Shown: positions 63,185-64,000 of the stretch, piece after piece | Position numbering within the stretch: the first letter of the stretch is position 1 | Layout of the letters: every line of letters starts with the position of its first letter | Assembly (NCBI GenBank): GCA_947492525.1 | Contig: CANLNQ010000009.1 | Coordinates: forward strand, 1-64,000 | Length of the DNA: 64,000 nucleotides | Source: an uncultured Granulosicoccus sp. | Lineage (GTDB): Bacteria > Pseudomonadota > Gammaproteobacteria > Granulosicoccales > Granulosicoccaceae | Direction of reading: 5' to 3' | Notes under the pieces: model-generated | What the model was told of the DNA's origin: nothing | The model's input: the letters and a program-made list of their open reading frames with translations, nothing else | The model's database searches: none | Translations under genes and position numbers: made by a program

Positions 63185-64000
63185 CTATTCGTCGGCATCA
63201 GGCTCGGCGAGAAAACGATTGATGGCAAAAAGATCGCTTTCTGACAGAGTGCCTGAGGCCGCCTTCAGATTGAGGCTGTTGATGATGTAGTCGTAGCGTG
63301 CACTGGCGTAGTCCGATTGTGCGCTGAAGGTGTCACGCAGGGCTTGCAGTACCTCGACCGACGTCCGGGTGCCAGCGCGAAAACCGGCCTCGGTGGCTTC
63401 GGCGGATTTGCGGGTGGATTCCAAAGCCTGACGCAATGCCTTGACGCGGCTGATCGATGCCTCAACTCCACGATAACCATCCCGTGTCTGTTGGGTGGTT
63501 GCGCGTTCCTGAGCCAGCAGCTGCTCGCCGGCAGAGAGTGCCTCGGCACGCGCCTGGGCCACCTGTGCATTGATGCGCCCGCCCGTCAGGATAGGCAGGC
63601 TGAGCTGCAGGGAGATCGCCGCTGCATCCGAATCGCTGCGCAGGACCTGATCCGTCGTGCTGGATGCAGCCGTGCCGACCAGATCAAGTGTGGGGTAGCG
63701 GCTGGCACGCTCGATCGCCACCTGGGTGGTGCTGCTCTCTTCAGCCAGACGAGCAATCAGCAGTTCCAGATTCTGCTCACGGGCCTGGTCCACCCAGGCA
63801 TCGATATCGGCAGGTTCAGGCGGCAGCAGTGGCAGGTCGTCTGCCAGCTGCGCCAGCGATTCTGCGTCCACACCACTGATCAGCACCAGTGCCTCGCGGG
63901 CGGTGGACAACTGGTTCCTGGCTTCGATTTCCGCCGCCACGGCCAGATCGTGCTGGGCCTGAGCCGAGCGCACATCGGTAATCGGTACAAGGCCGACGTC
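63185..64000 (-). CDS. TolC-family outer membrane efflux protein, C-terminal part (cut by window edge)
   Basis: The C-terminal 271 codons of a TolC-type protein; the N-terminus lies beyond the window. The edge reads VGLVPITDVRSAQAQHDLAV, a near match to the TolC repeat VGLVAITDV. Further landmarks are YPTLDLVGTAASS, ISLQLSLPILTGGRINAQVA, GYRGVEASISRVKALRQALE and FRAGTRTSVEVLQALRDTFS. The long helices are rich in Ala, Gln and Glu. Such proteins form the outer-membrane exit duct for efflux pumps or type I secretion. It ends 11 bases before the lpxL-like gene. Confidence 0.9.
   Translation of the reverse strand, partial: DVGLVPITDVRSAQAQHDLAVAAEIEARNQLSTAREALVLISGVDAESLAQLADDLPLLPPEPADIDAWVDQAREQNLELLIARLAEESSTTQVAIERASRYPTLDLVGTAASSTTDQVLRSDSDAAAISLQLSLPILTGGRINAQVAQARAEALSAGEQLLAQERATTQQTRDGYRGVEASISRVKALRQALESTRKSAEATEAGFRAGTRTSVEVLQALRDTFSAQSDYASARYDYIINSLNLKAASGTLSESDLFAINRFLAEPDADE

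Overview
This window looks like a piece of the chromosome of a high-GC gammaproteobacterium. The evidence is a set of gene runs typical of that class: LysM protein-dprA-topA-tsaC on one strand, facing def-fmt-rsmB-DUF4390-ntrY-ntrX-trkA-trkH on the other, plus glnE and lipopolysaccharide genes (kdkA, waaA, an lpxL-like acyltransferase). A marine relative of Granulosicoccus or the Chromatiales would fit, but that is inference from gene content only. Most genes are tightly packed, often with 4-base ATGA overlaps.

Layout. 1-555: remnants of two IS3-family insertion sequences, one apparently inserted in the other. 1.37-7.56 kb: an AT-rich two-gene glycan block of clearly different base composition (a three-module glycosyltransferase and an acetyltransferase-GT61 fusion), closed on the right by a 26-base inverted repeat. 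7.75-18.53 kb: a minus-strand catabolic block. A hydroxyacid dehydrogenase, a sugar-isomerase-like TIM barrel, an oligopeptide/oligosaccharide-type ABC transporter, a LacI-type regulator and a DUF2264 protein probably take up and degrade a carbohydrate, with a palindrome-bearing promoter in front of the dehydrogenase. 18.79-23.68 kb: a LysR regulator divergent from a polar amino-acid ABC transporter and an isochorismatase-like hydrolase. 23.69-30.03 kb: lipoprotein, tsaC, topA, dprA and LysM protein on the minus strand. 30.16-40.63 kb: translation-start processing (def, fmt), rRNA methylation (rsmB), a two-component system (ntrYX), potassium uptake (trkAH) and a small methyltransferase.

40.67-44.30 kb: an accessory run of TPR protein, three glycosyltransferase-like proteins and an FkbM methyltransferase. 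44.37-45.87 kb: a DUF1127 protein and another LysR regulator. 46.00-52.38 kb: a complete tripartite tricarboxylate transporter (tctA, tctB, tctC) divergent from its two-component regulator (tctD, tctE), followed by a third, periplasmic-binding-protein-like gene. The shared promoter region has a clear tandem 11-base repeat. 52.5-56.2 kb: a secreted glycoside hydrolase, an L-2-hydroxyglutarate-oxidase-like flavoprotein and an ABC ATPase without permeases. 56.27-64.0 kb: glnE, a zinc-finger protein, kdkA, a ribbon-helix-helix protein, a histone-H1-like basic protein, waaA, the lpxL-like gene and the start of a TolC-type protein cut by the window edge.

Most notable: the foreign-looking glycan block with fused enzymes; an NtrX whose AAA+ ATPase and sigma-54 contact motifs are degenerate; the three-gene tctDE plus binding-protein sensor unit with an OmpR-family-type tandem operator; and the FkbM/glycosyltransferase cassette after trkH. 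I found no CRISPR array, rRNA or tRNA gene. All calls are by eye from the sequence; no database search was run.
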